From contig JAOXRY010000124.1 in assembly GCA_025800305.1 (NCBI GenBank), forward strand, positions 1 through 25,711: a DNA stretch of 25,711 nucleotides, in the 5' to 3' direction. The notes beneath the pieces were generated by a model. It searched no databases, had not been told where the DNA came from, and saw only the letters and a list, made by a program, of their open reading frames with translations. This DNA comes from Campylobacterales bacterium. Lineage in GTDB: Bacteria; Campylobacterota; Campylobacteria; Campylobacterales; SZUA-545. This document shows, piece after piece, positions 17,537 through 25,587 of this stretch (position 1 is the stretch's first letter; each line of letters starts with the position of its first letter). Made by a program: the position numbers and the translations under genes.

Positions 17537-18208
17537 TTAAGAAGTTGGTAATTTAAACTTTTGAATTACCTCTTCTCCTTCTTTACTTATTGAATAAAAA
17601 TATAATAGATCTTTTTTTACATTTCTCCCAGCTAAATACATAGCCGCCAAATTTGCCTGAGTTGCTGCAATTTTCATTACAAATGGTGCAGCGATTCCTC
17701 TAACATTATGTTTTTGAATATTGAAAACATCAAAATTAGATTTATTAAAGAAACAAACTTGTCCAGAAAAATCCTCAACACTTCCATATATCCAAGGAAT
17801 TCCTAGAGATTTAGCATACTTGTCAATATTGGCTCTAGAGTGAAGATTATCGGTTCCATCAATAATTAAGTCAATATCTTTACGCTTTTTCTTTGCAAAT
17901 TCTTCAAAAGAAATCGTAAATGCTTTAACTTTTACGCCTTTTTCTCTTGAAGTAATATATTTTTTTACTACTTTTGACTTGTATTTGTCAACATCATTTC
18001 TCTTAAAAATAATTTGCCTATGTATATTCGATTCAGAAACTCTGTCAAAATCTACCAGATAGATTTTTTTTAATCCTAAACCACTTAATGCAGATGATAT
18101 AGAACTTCCAAGGCCACCACTTCCTATGATAGCAACTGTTTTCTTTCTAAGTTGTTTTTGAGTCTTTTCACCCCATAATTGAATTTGTCTGTGGAAATAA
18201 TTATTCAT
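17537..18208 (-). CDS. ThiF/MoeB/HesA-family adenylyltransferase
   Basis: This 223-residue E1-like enzyme should adenylate the C-terminus of a small ubiquitin-like sulfur carrier. Residues 29-34 (GSGGLG) form the nucleotide site, 52-65 (VDFDRVSESNIHRQ) carry the acidic pocket and catalytic Arg64, and DGTDN (117-121) is the usual partner loop. The CxxC zinc pairs of MoeB and ThiF are missing, so the fold is stripped down. No ThiS or MoaD gene lies nearby, so the substrate is unknown; thiamine or molybdopterin synthesis are the candidates. It is the last gene of its operon and ends four bases from the convergent chemoreceptor gene. A hairpin covers its ribosome site. Confidence 0.85.
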   Translation of the reverse strand: MNNYFHRQIQLWGEKTQKQLRKKTVAIIGSGGLGSSISSALSGLGLKKIYLVDFDRVSESNIHRQIIFKRNDVDKYKSKVVKKYITSREKGVKVKAFTISFEEFAKKKRKDIDLIIDGTDNLHSRANIDKYAKSLGIPWIYGSVEDFSGQVCFFNKSNFDVFNIQKHNVRGIAAPFVMKIAATQANLAAMYLAGRNVKKDLLYFYSISKEGEEVIQKFKLPTS

Positions 18209-18209
18209 G

Positions 18210-18228
18210 TTTCACCTTTTCGGTGAAA
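18210..18228 (-). promoter_or_regulatory. Hairpin covering the ribosome site of the ThiF-like gene
   Basis: TTTCACC, a five-base loop and GGTGAAA form a 7-bp stem two bases upstream of the ATG. The ribosome site (AAAGGTG) lies in the loop and 3' stem arm, so pairing would hide it. There is no T tract on the minus strand, so it is not an obvious terminator. It could lower translation of the last gene in the operon. Confidence 0.45.
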
Positions 18229-18234
18229 ATTATA

Positions 18235-18801
18235 CTACTTTTTAGTTGTAGATTTGTCGTAACTAGAATTTAGATCTTTAATTCCATAGAGTTTAAGAGG
18301 ATAAAAAACCTCTAACTCTTTAGAATCAGTAGTAACAAACTTAATTGGAAACTCAATACTAATCAAGTTTTCATATTTATTAAGAGATAAAATAGTATCA
18401 AAAAAGTTTTTAGGCTGTAAAACACGACCTTGAACAGTTAACTCTGTTTGTGTGTAGTATTTACCATAAGGTTGTTTTTCTTTGTATTTAATCTGAGGAT
18501 TTGTTAGATATTTTCCTGTAGTGACTTTAAAATTTAATTTATCAAAACCAGAGTTTAAACCTTCAATAATATCTTTATTATCAGCAGTTAGTTTTTTTAA
18601 TTCTTCTACCCTATTCTTATGATATTCATTGGCTTGATAAAATTTCATCTTTCCATGACGATTAGTGATTTTACTAATTTTATACTCTTTCATCATAGGG
18701 ATAATAAAACCCCAAATTGAGATTATGGTCATTAAAATTGAGATAAAAATAAAAAGAAGAGCTTTATTAAGATCTACACTATAAGCATTACTCTTTTTCA
18801 T
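18235..18801 (-). CDS. PilO-like inner-membrane assembly protein
   Basis: A protein of 188 residues with one N-terminal transmembrane helix (FIFISILMTIISIWGFIIP), a coiled coil, and a small C-terminal alpha/beta domain. This is the PilO layout of type IV pilus and type II secretion inner-membrane platforms. Sequence similarity to known PilO is not obvious by eye; the call rests on architecture and on following PilM- and PilN-like genes. An upstream ATG at 18825 is possible, but AAAGAGAG lies 5 bases before the ATG at 18801. It overlaps the PilN-like gene, so translation is likely coupled. Confidence 0.55.
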   Translation of the reverse strand: MKKSNAYSVDLNKALLFIFISILMTIISIWGFIIPMMKEYKISKITNRHGKMKFYQANEYHKNRVEELKKLTADNKDIIEGLNSGFDKLNFKVTTGKYLTNPQIKYKEKQPYGKYYTQTELTVQGRVLQPKNFFDTILSLNKYENLISIEFPIKFVTTDSKELEVFYPLKLYGIKDLNSSYDKSTTKK

Positions 18802-19315
18802 AAATACTCTCTTTTTCAGACTCATTTACTGACATAAACCTAAACCATCCATTATCCATAGGGAAAAAAGAAGTTTTAGTTGTTGTGAATATTGACTTAA
18901 GTGGCGGTAAAAGTAAATAGTTGTAAATCTCTTTAGAAGGGGTATACCCTCTTAGAATTAATTTATCTTTTTCAATAACAGCTTCATTTAAATATATTGA
19001 ATCTGGAACTAAATCAAAAAGGCCTACAATACTTTCAGATACGATTTTATTTCTGTCACCAACCTTTTCACCTAATTCTTTTTGAGATTTTATAAATTCA
19101 ATATTTAACTCAACTCTTTGGATTTGTTTCTCAATTTCAATACGTTCTTCTTCATAGTTTTTTGTAGAATAATCCACTGCTGCTTGCATAATTGCAAAGC
19201 CTGTTTGCATTAAAAAAAACACACCAAATATCAAAGTTGTAAAACCAATCCACAGCTGGGTATCAAGACGAACAAGTCTTTTATATCTAGGTCTAATTAA
19301 ACTATATTTTAACAT
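18788..19315 (-). CDS. PilN-like inner-membrane assembly protein
   Basis: A 175-residue bitopic protein: a short basic cytoplasmic tail (MLKYSLIRPRYKRL), one transmembrane helix at about 22-46, a coiled coil (about 55-88), and a periplasmic domain. PilN proteins have exactly this form, and their N-terminal tail binds the cytoplasmic actin-like PilM. The start overlaps the end of the PilM-like gene by 14 bases. The assignment is by architecture and gene order. It could instead belong to a Campylobacterota transformation or secretion apparatus (Cts-like). Confidence 0.55.
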   Translation of the reverse strand: MLKYSLIRPRYKRLVRLDTQLWIGFTTLIFGVFFLMQTGFAIMQAAVDYSTKNYEEERIEIEKQIQRVELNIEFIKSQKELGEKVGDRNKIVSESIVGLFDLVPDSIYLNEAVIEKDKLILRGYTPSKEIYNYLLLPPLKSIFTTTKTSFFPMDNGWFRFMSVNESEKESIYEKE

Positions 19316-20405
19316 CGTCTAATTTAGCCTCCTCAATAGATAGTTCACACATAGTTTCACCAAGATCTACACTCATAACTTTAGGATCAACTAAAAAAAT
19401 CTCTTTAATATGTTTTTTAAGTCCTACACTACATCTACAACTATCATAGATAAAACACTCTGTAATAAAATCACTACCATGATCTGGGCTTTTATAAAAA
19501 TCATTAACAGATTTATCAATAAACTCAAAAAGCATAACTTCTTTTTGCATATCATCAGCATCTGTAGACTCACTAGTCCCATCTGGATTATCAGGATCAA
19601 AGTCTTCTAAACTTACATCATTGTCTTCTAAAGCAAAGTCATCTAATGAGTCATCAGAAAGATCTCCATCTAGATCATCTAAATCATCAAGACCACCATC
19701 ATCTCCAAAATCTAAATCATCTAAATCGTCATCAGAGCCTTCCTCACTGATATCAAAATCACTGTCATCTTCAATAGCTAAATCATCACTCTCTTCATCT
19801 TCACTATCTATATCGTTTTCCAATTCCTGTCTTGATACATAGAGAAATTGGGCATTATAAATAAGTCTGTCTTCTTTATAAATTGCCAAAGAAGCTGATG
19901 TTCTTGTATTGAAAACGTACATGATTGCTTTTTCACTAGTATCGTGACTTCTAAGATGTTCAATTAAATTTGCCATTGGAAAGATATAGTCAACACCATA
20001 AATCCCTTTGAAACTCTCTTGAACCTTTTCAATTTCTGTGTGAGGTGCATAAAGGGTCCACTTGTCTTCTAAGCAAACTTTGGCAAGAGTATTAATATCG
20101 ATTCCTCTTTGCACAATTGTCCCATCACTACAATCTTCTGTAAAACCTTGATTTATTGATTGTAAAACAGTAGAAACATACCCATATGCAACCTGTTTAT
20201 AGATCTTAGCGAGATAATCACTCATAAGCTTAGGAACTTCCCCACCACTCATTACATCAAAAATTCTACTTTCAGAAAAAAGAACTTTTTTCCCTTTTAC
20301 AATCTTAATATGAAGATGAAATTTTCTTTTCTCAATATAAATAGAGATATGTGCGATTTTTAAATACTGAACAAGGATTTTTTCAAATTTACTTTTTAAA
20401 TTCAT
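19302..20405 (-). CDS. PilM-like cytoplasmic protein with long acidic insert
   Basis: A 367-residue protein with no membrane segment. The N-terminal half (1-195) and the C-terminal part (286-367) read as alpha/beta domains, with repeated beta strands that would suit a degenerate actin-like PilM. Between them, about 196-285 is almost all Asp, Glu, Ser, Leu and Gly (for example DDLDDLDFGDDGGLDDLDDL), a disordered acidic stretch. No clear ATP-binding motif is visible. Its position before PilN- and PilO-like genes is the main support. The ATG overlaps the xerH stop by four bases. Confidence 0.5.
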   Translation of the reverse strand: MNLKSKFEKILVQYLKIAHISIYIEKRKFHLHIKIVKGKKVLFSESRIFDVMSGGEVPKLMSDYLAKIYKQVAYGYVSTVLQSINQGFTEDCSDGTIVQRGIDINTLAKVCLEDKWTLYAPHTEIEKVQESFKGIYGVDYIFPMANLIEHLRSHDTSEKAIMYVFNTRTSASLAIYKEDRLIYNAQFLYVSRQELENDIDSEDEESDDLAIEDDSDFDISEEGSDDDLDDLDFGDDGGLDDLDDLDGDLSDDSLDDFALEDNDVSLEDFDPDNPDGTSESTDADDMQKEVMLFEFIDKSVNDFYKSPDHGSDFITECFIYDSCRCSVGLKKHIKEIFLVDPKVMSVDLGETMCELSIEEAKLDDVKI

Positions 20406-21238
20406 AGGCTATCATCCTTACAAAGAGGATGAGAATCAAGATAGTTTTTAAGCTTTAACGATGATGAAAGTTTTGTATAGATTTCTGTTGTTGATAGTGC
20501 ACTGTGTCCCAATAACTCACTAACATCAGTTATTCTTGCTCCATCATTTAATAGATCTGTAGCAAAAGAATGTCTCAATTGGTGCGGTGTAACTTTCATA
20601 CCTATTCTTTTAAAAATAATATTTACCTTATATCTTAATTGACTTTCGCTAAGCTGTTTCCCATCTTCTTCAAATAAAAAAACTCTATTATTTTTATCTT
20701 GAAGATAGTTTTCAATCTCTATCTGAAGTTCTTTAATTACAGGTATAGACCTAACCTTTGAGCCTTTTCCTAAAACTTCAACCCAATCTTTTTTAAAGCT
20801 TTCAGCCTTTAAGTCTACCACTTCTGATATCCTAAGACCTAAACTATAGATACTTAACAGCAAAATCCTTTCCAAAGATGTACATTGTTCTAAAGCTTCT
20901 TTAATATGAAAGGTTTTAACAGGCTTTGGAAGAGTTTTTGAACCTTTTATTTGAACATCATTTTTAATTTTTAAAATAACTCCACCCTCTTTTAACCAAT
21001 CAAGATAGCTTCTTATAATACTTACTTTTTTACTAATTGTTTTTTTATTTTGATTGGAAATAGAGAGTCTATACTCCATAAGATCAACAAGTAAAGTCTC
21101 TCCACTTTTTTCTACAATAAGTTTGTCAACAGCAGAAGATAAAACCCCCTCATATGTTTGAACACTCTTTTCTGAAGAGCCTCGATATTTTTCTAAATAA
21201 CGTAAAAAATCAGGAAGCTTTTCACTTACTAAGTTCAT
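20402..21238 (-). CDS. xerH: Tyrosine recombinase XerH
   Basis: This is probably the single Xer recombinase that resolves chromosome dimers at a dif site in Campylobacterota. The N-terminal SAM-like DNA-binding domain is followed by the catalytic domain with all active residues: Arg136 (GLRISEV), Lys158 (GKGSK), His219 and Arg222 (HQLRHSF), His245 (LLGHSAL) and Tyr254 (TEIYTKL). The frame reaches back to an ATG at 21292, but that would overlap the upstream gene by 71 bases; the ATG at 21238 gives 278 residues and a 17-base overlap. I see no dif-like site nearby. It could be an unrelated XerC/D-type integrase, but its place in a housekeeping operon argues against that. Confidence 0.85.
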   Translation of the reverse strand: MNLVSEKLPDFLRYLEKYRGSSEKSVQTYEGVLSSAVDKLIVEKSGETLLVDLMEYRLSISNQNKKTISKKVSIIRSYLDWLKEGGVILKIKNDVQIKGSKTLPKPVKTFHIKEALEQCTSLERILLLSIYSLGLRISEVVDLKAESFKKDWVEVLGKGSKVRSIPVIKELQIEIENYLQDKNNRVFLFEEDGKQLSESQLRYKVNIIFKRIGMKVTPHQLRHSFATDLLNDGARITDVSELLGHSALSTTEIYTKLSSSLKLKNYLDSHPLCKDDSL

Positions 21239-21680
21239 GGTGTAGCTTTTGAAACTGGTTATGATAGTATTTTGCTTTCTCTTTAAACTCATCGCTTATC
21301 ATAGGATTTCTTTTCCCTAACTTTAGGTACTCCTCCAGAACAAGTTCTGCCATAAGTTTAATCTCATATCTATCAGCTTTTGTAACAACTTTTTGATTAG
21401 ATATATCTTTTGTTCGATTAAGAAACTTTTCTGATTCATCAAAGAACTTGATCCATCTTTTTGATTCATGGGATTGGGTGATAACAGTAAAAGCCATTCT
21501 ATTGTAGTTATCTTTTTCATAGGCAAGATTAGCTAGTTCGATTGCCTCATCATATTTTCCAATTTCATAAAGACTTTTAGCTTCATTTGCCAAAGCGTAA
21601 GAGCTATTTGTAGAAAAATAAAAAAAACCAAAAAGTATAAAAGCTATAGAACCAATAAGGATATAGACTTTATACCACAC
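21222..21680 (-). CDS. Membrane-anchored TPR-like protein
   Basis: A 152-residue protein with one N-terminal transmembrane helix (about 5-22, VYILIGSIAFILFGFFYF). A helical segment follows whose ALANEAKSLYEIGKYDEAIELA pattern (here split as ALANEAKSLYEIGKYDEA and IELA) resembles a single TPR repeat. The remainder is helical and charged. The soluble part probably faces the periplasm. The function is unknown. It overlaps both neighbours (11 bases with the acyltransferase, 17 with xerH), so it is embedded in the operon and real. Confidence 0.75.
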   Translation of the reverse strand: MWYKVYILIGSIAFILFGFFYFSTNSSYALANEAKSLYEIGKYDEAIELANLAYEKDNYNRMAFTVITQSHESKRWIKFFDESEKFLNRTKDISNQKVVTKADRYEIKLMAELVLEEYLKLGKRNPMISDEFKEKAKYYHNQFQKLHHELSK

Positions 21681-22293
21681 GTTCTACTCCAAGCTTTGAA
21701 GAGATCTTATTCTTTGCCTCTTCTTTTTCTAGATCTTTCACACTAAAAGGAGCACTGACTTCATAGACAATTTCACCAAAAGGTTTTGGAATTAAAAATC
21801 TATCCCAACTTTTTAGTTCCCAGTGTTTTGTAGCTTTTACTCTCATAGCAACTATAGGTGCACCAGTTTTATTAGAAAGTGCGACAATACCATCTGCAAT
21901 AGAAAACCTAGGTCCTCTTGGACCATCAGGAGTGATTGCTATATCTTTTCCATTTTTGATCTCTTTAATGGCACTTAGAAAAACCCTTGCAGCACCACGG
22001 GAGCTGGAACCTCTAATATTTCCAACACCTGTATATTGAAAAAGCTTTCCAACCAATTCACCATCTTTATGTTCGCTAATCATTGCAATAAGATTTTTCT
22101 TTTTTCTAAGGTGGTGATAGATAAAAGGAATCATCAACATTTCCCCATGCCAAAGAGCCACTACAACTGGCTCTTCTGGGAAATCAGATTCTATTTTATA
22201 AGTTTTTTTATTTGTGTAGTAAAAGAGCAGAGCTAGTAAATAGCCAAGGATAGGAATAAGCTTGTGGGCTAATTTATCAAGTAATGATTTCAC
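21670..22293 (-). CDS. Lysophospholipid acyltransferase family protein (DUF374)
   Basis: A 207-residue membrane-associated acyltransferase. A hydrophobic N-terminus (about 10-26) is followed by the family motifs: WHGEM (48-52), SEHKDGE (73-79), RGSSSRGA (94-101) and TPDGPRGPR (121-129). DUF374 proteins resemble lipid A or glycerolipid acyltransferases, but the His-Asp motif of classical LPLATs is replaced by WHGE. The acceptor cannot be told from sequence. The start overlaps miaB by 17 bases. The family call is firm. Confidence 0.88.
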   Translation of the reverse strand: MKSLLDKLAHKLIPILGYLLALLFYYTNKKTYKIESDFPEEPVVVALWHGEMLMIPFIYHHLRKKKNLIAMISEHKDGELVGKLFQYTGVGNIRGSSSRGAARVFLSAIKEIKNGKDIAITPDGPRGPRFSIADGIVALSNKTGAPIVAMRVKATKHWELKSWDRFLIPKPFGEIVYEVSAPFSVKDLEKEEAKNKISSKLGVERVV

Positions 22294-23571
22294 TTTCTAA
22301 CATACCTCTTCCAGTTCCAGTTATCTTTACAGGAACAATCTTTCCTACTAAATTTGTATCTGTTTTTGCAATAACAGAATAGAAGTTTTCAGCTTTACCT
22401 GTGATAAAACCATCTCTAAACTCTTCAACTAATACAGCAAAAATCTTTCCAATCTGGGCTTCGTGATAGCCTTTTAATGAGGCTTTGTACTGGCATTGTA
22501 GTCTTTCTAGTCTTTTACTTCCAAGATCTGGATCAATCTGACCTTCCATAAACTCCGCAGCAGTAAGAGGTCTTGGAGAGAATTTAAAGCTAAAGATCTG
22601 CTCGAAGTTCACTTGATTCATAACATCTAAAGTATCTTCAAAATCCTCATCACTCTCCCCAGGAAAAGCAACGATAACATCTGTTCCAATAGTTGTTTTA
22701 GGATTCATATCTCTTAGTTTTAAAGCACGTTCGATAAACCACTCTTTTGTGTAACCTCTTTTCATTGCTTTTAGGATCTGTGTGGAACCACTTTGTAGTG
22801 GCATGTGCATATGTTTTGCGATTTTATCGTTATATGAAAATACCTCTAAAAACTTATCATCCATATGAAGAGGATGGGGAGAAGTAAATCTTACTCTTTC
22901 GACTCCACTAACTTCACTAACTTTTTGTAAAAGATCTGAAAAGTCAATCTTCTCATCAGAACTACTGAAGTTTTTTCCGTATCCATTGACATTTTGACCA
23001 AGAAGCATAATCTCTTTTGCTCCACCATCTACACTTCTTTTTACTTCATCTAAGATGATTTTAGAAGGAATGGAGATCTCTTTTCCTCTTGTTGCTGGAA
23101 CAATACAGTAAGTACACTGTTTATCACATCCAATGGAGATATTGATAAGAGTTTTTAAAGGGTCACTTCTGTAGTTTTCAAAGTTATACTCTGTTTCATC
23201 ATTTTCAATTGAGATTTCAACTGATTTTGGTTTTTCAATTACTTCTGTGATTTTAGAGACATTTCTAGCCCCTAGAACAAAGTCTACATAAGGTGCTTTT
23301 TTAATTATTTCTTTGCCAAGATGACTGGCAGTACAACCACAAACTCCTAATTTGGAACCTACTTTTTTCTTTTTGTTATACATTCCCAGTTCAGAGAAAA
23401 GCTTTGCTACAGGCTTCTCTCTAACGCTACAGGTGTTAATTAATATTAGATCTGCTTCTTCTACGTTTTCAGTAGTGTGGTATTCTTCTTTTTTAGAGAG
23501 CTCTGCAATAATATGTTCAGAATCTCTGACATTCATTGCACAGCCCATAGTTTCAATAAAGAGCTTTTTGA
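22277..23571 (-). CDS. miaB: tRNA-2-methylthio-N6-dimethylallyladenosine synthase
   Basis: This radical-SAM methylthiotransferase adds the 2-methylthio group to i6A37 of tRNAs. From the ATG at 23548, Cys3, Cys40 and Cys72 hold one [4Fe-4S] cluster and Cys141, Cys145, Cys148 (SIGCDKQCTYC) the radical-SAM cluster; a TRAM domain ends the protein. The conserved N-terminal strand KKLFIET lies upstream of that ATG in the same frame, and no ATG, GTG or TTG precedes it before the stop of the HP0268-like gene. AGGA at 23579-23582 is spaced correctly for ATC at 23569-23571, so a rare ATC start is proposed; otherwise 23548. Confidence 0.9.
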
Positions 23572-23599
23572 TGAGTATTCCTATATATAGAACTGTATC

Positions 23600-23842
23600 T
23601 TAAAGCACATGTGCTTGATACATATACTCCTCTTCACTTAATCCATATCTTATCTCTCTAAAGTATACGTTATATCCTTCATCTTCAAATTTTTGAAGTG
23701 CTGCCATGATATCTTTGTGTGAATTTGACTTGTCAAAATAGAAAATTTCTTGTTCGTCGTTTTTTATTTGATCTAACATTTTTTTAACAGAAATTGTACC
23801 TGGTTTTTGTGATAATTCTACTCTTGCTAATTTTAAATCCAT
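23600..23842 (-). CDS. HP0268-like small protein (putative nuclease)
   Basis: An 80-residue protein matching the HP0268 family, which is confined to Campylobacterota. The H. pylori member has been described as a nicking endonuclease and purine-specific RNase. Here the sequence starts MDLKLARVEL and contains IFYFDKSNSHKDIMAALQ and YNVYFREIRYGLSEEEYMY. It is the first gene of the operon that leads into miaB. A TATAAT box lies 39 bases upstream. Its stop codon is in the same frame as miaB. Confidence 0.85.
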   Translation of the reverse strand: MDLKLARVELSQKPGTISVKKMLDQIKNDEQEIFYFDKSNSHKDIMAALQKFEDEGYNVYFREIRYGLSEEEYMYQAHVL

Positions 23843-23880
23843 AATTTCAACCTTTTCTCTGCTTTTTAAATAAGGGCAAG

Positions 23881-23886
23881 ATTATA
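23881..23886 (-). promoter_or_regulatory. -10 box for the HP0268-miaB operon
   Basis: The minus strand reads TATAAT, giving a leader of about 30 bases to the ATG at 23842. The region is shared with the divergent nusA promoter. Confidence 0.6.
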
Positions 23887-23898
23887 CATAAGTGTTCC

Positions 23899-23920
23899 TT
23901 AAAGTAAATTAAAGTAATAT
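23899..23920 (+). promoter_or_regulatory. nusA promoter with 10-bp spaced AT repeats
   Basis: TTAAAGTAA occurs twice with a 10-base period (23899-23907, 23909-23917) and leads into TAATAT (23915-23920) as a -10 box. Periodic AT-rich signals in place of a -35 box are characteristic of Campylobacterota vegetative promoters. The start point would be about 30 bases before the TTG. Confidence 0.5.
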
Positions 23921-23957
23921 ATCACCCATTTTTAAATATATATAAAGAGGATAATTT

Positions 23958-25106
23958 TTGGAAAGAATTTTAGATATTGTTGATTCACTGGCTCACCAAA
24001 GAGGTTTGAAAGGTGAAGAAGTAAGAGATGTTTTAAAAAAAGCAATGGTTGAAACTGCTAAATCAATCGTTGGTAGAGAGTTTAAATACGAAACAGAAAT
24101 AGATGACGAAGAAAAAAAAGTAAATTTATTCCAAAAAATATTAGTTGTTGCAGACGATGATGAAAGATTAACGGATGAAGAAGAAGAGATTAGAGGAAGT
24201 GTAATCTCAATCAGCGAGGCTAAAGAAGAAGATGAAGATGCTGAAATCGGTGATGAATTAAGTTATGAAATCACTTTAGAAGAGTTTGGAAGAACTGCTT
24301 CTATGGCTCTTCATAATAACCTTGAAAGAGAACTACAAAACGTAACAGAATCAAACATTTTTGAAAAGTATAAAGAGAAAATCGGAAAGATTATCTCTGG
24401 AACAGTTACAAGAATTGATGGTAATGATAATACTTTCATCGAATTTGATGAAATTAGAGCGATGCTTCCTAAGAAAAGTAGAATCAAAGGTGAAAACTTC
24501 AGAGTTGGTGATACTGTAAAGTCAATTGTAAAAAGAGTACAAATGACAAGAAGAGACGGTATCCAAATCGAACTATCAAGAACAACTCCAAAGTTTTTAA
24601 TTGAACTATTAAGACTTGAAGTTCCAGAAATTTCTGATGGAAGTGTAATCGTTGAAAAGGCAGCAAGAATCCCAGGACAAAGAGCAAAAGTTGCAATCTA
24701 TACAACAAACGCTGATATTGACCCAGTTGGTGCAACAGTTGGTGTTAGAGGTGTGAGAATCAATGCTGTTAGTGATGAGCTTCAAGGTGAAAACATTGAC
24801 ATCATCAACTACACTCCAATCCCAGAACTATTTTTATCAAGAGCAATGTCTCCAGCAATCGTTGGAAGTGTTGTGTGTGAAGATGAAAAAGCAATCGTTA
24901 CAATTGATAGCGAGCAAAAACCAAGAGCAATTGGAAAAAGTGGTATCAATATCAGACTTGCATCAATGCTAACAGGTTTTGAAATTGAACTAAATGAGAT
25001 CACATCTAGTAATTCTTCAATTTCTACTGAAGGTGAAGGCTCAGAACAAAAAGAAGAAGAGAAAGAGATTAATACAGAAGCTCTTTCGTCTCTGTTTAAA
25101 GATTAA
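23958..25106 (+). CDS. nusA: Transcription termination/antitermination protein NusA
   Basis: A 382-residue RNA polymerase factor that acts in pausing, termination and antitermination. The N-terminal polymerase-binding domain (1 to about 125) has an extra acidic stretch at 47-99. An S1 domain follows at about 144-207, then KH1 (RIPGQRAKVAIY, DPVGATVGVRG) and KH2 (AIGKSGINIRLA). The C-terminus is acidic, without the repeats of enteric NusA. The start is TTG, preceded by AGAGGA 8 bases upstream; the family's MERILDIVDSLA start agrees. A hairpin terminator lies just downstream, so it is probably monocistronic. Confidence 0.95.
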   Translation: MERILDIVDSLAHQRGLKGEEVRDVLKKAMVETAKSIVGREFKYETEIDDEEKKVNLFQKILVVADDDERLTDEEEEIRGSVISISEAKEEDEDAEIGDELSYEITLEEFGRTASMALHNNLERELQNVTESNIFEKYKEKIGKIISGTVTRIDGNDNTFIEFDEIRAMLPKKSRIKGENFRVGDTVKSIVKRVQMTRRDGIQIELSRTTPKFLIELLRLEVPEISDGSVIVEKAARIPGQRAKVAIYTTNADIDPVGATVGVRGVRINAVSDELQGENIDIINYTPIPELFLSRAMSPAIVGSVVCEDEKAIVTIDSEQKPRAIGKSGINIRLASMLTGFEIELNEITSSNSSISTEGEGSEQKEEEKEINTEALSSLFKD

Positions 25107-25115
25107 TTTTCAAAA

Positions 25116-25146
25116 TGAGGGTATTTATTTTCCAATAAATCCCTCA
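25116..25146 (+). terminator. Hairpin terminator after nusA
   Basis: TGAGGG pairs with CCCTCA and ATTTATT with AATAAAT around a TTCC loop, with one bulged T. The stem is 13 bp long and is followed by a moderately T-rich stretch. It lies 10 bases after the nusA stop. Confidence 0.8.
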
Positions 25147-25226
25147 CTTACTTTCCTTTAAAGCTTTTGCCGTTTTATCTATCTCAATAATAAAATCTTT
25201 TTCAACTTTTAACAACTCATCTTTTT

Positions 25227-25255
25227 TTGACTTTTATTTTCATAGCCGTTATAAT
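25227..25255 (+). promoter_or_regulatory. Textbook sigma-70 promoter for the DUF4160 gene
   Basis: TTGACT (25227-25232) and TATAAT (25250-25255) are separated by exactly 17 bases. The start point would be near 25262, 20 bases before the TTG, with AAGGGA (25271-25276) as ribosome site. A consensus -35 box is unusual for this phylum. Confidence 0.7.
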
Positions 25256-25281
25256 TCTTCATTAAAGATTAAGGGACTTTT

Positions 25282-25587
25282 TTGCCAAAAATTTTTGAGT
25301 ATTTAGGTATTACAATACTTTTTTATAGCAATGAACACGAGCCTGTTCATGTCCATGGTAAATATCAAAAATATGAATCAAAAGCAGAATTTGAAATTGT
25401 TGATGGAAAAGTTATAAATATTACTTACAAACCTGTAAAGGGAAGAAAACCTTTACCTCATAATGAACTTAAAGAGTTTAAAAAGCTAACAGAAGCCTTT
25501 AAATCTGAAATAGTTACAAAATGGATTGACTACTTTGTTTATCACAAAGAGATTAATTGTATTAAAATAGAAGGAAAAATAAAATGA
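25282..25587 (+). CDS. DUF4160 domain protein
   Basis: A 101-residue protein that matches DUF4160: MPKIFEYLGITILFYSNEH followed by EPVHVHGKY, the conserved HxxxHVH-like core. The start is TTG, with AAGGGA five bases upstream; the MPKI start fits the family. DUF4160 genes commonly sit beside DUF2442 genes, and this pair has been suspected to be a toxin-antitoxin-like module; no activity is established that I know of. Its stop overlaps the next ATG by four bases. Confidence 0.82.
   Translation: MPKIFEYLGITILFYSNEHEPVHVHGKYQKYESKAEFEIVDGKVINITYKPVKGRKPLPHNELKEFKKLTEAFKSEIVTKWIDYFVYHKEINCIKIEGKIK

Noticed and set aside
19621..19842. Serine-rich plus-strand frame
   Set aside because: It is the antisense of the Asp/Asp/Leu-rich insert of the PilM-like gene; the Ser richness is just the complement of GAT codons.
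21239..21292. Upstream ATG of xerH at 21292
   Set aside because: It would overlap the preceding gene by 71 bases and adds residues not expected in the family; 21238 is preferred.
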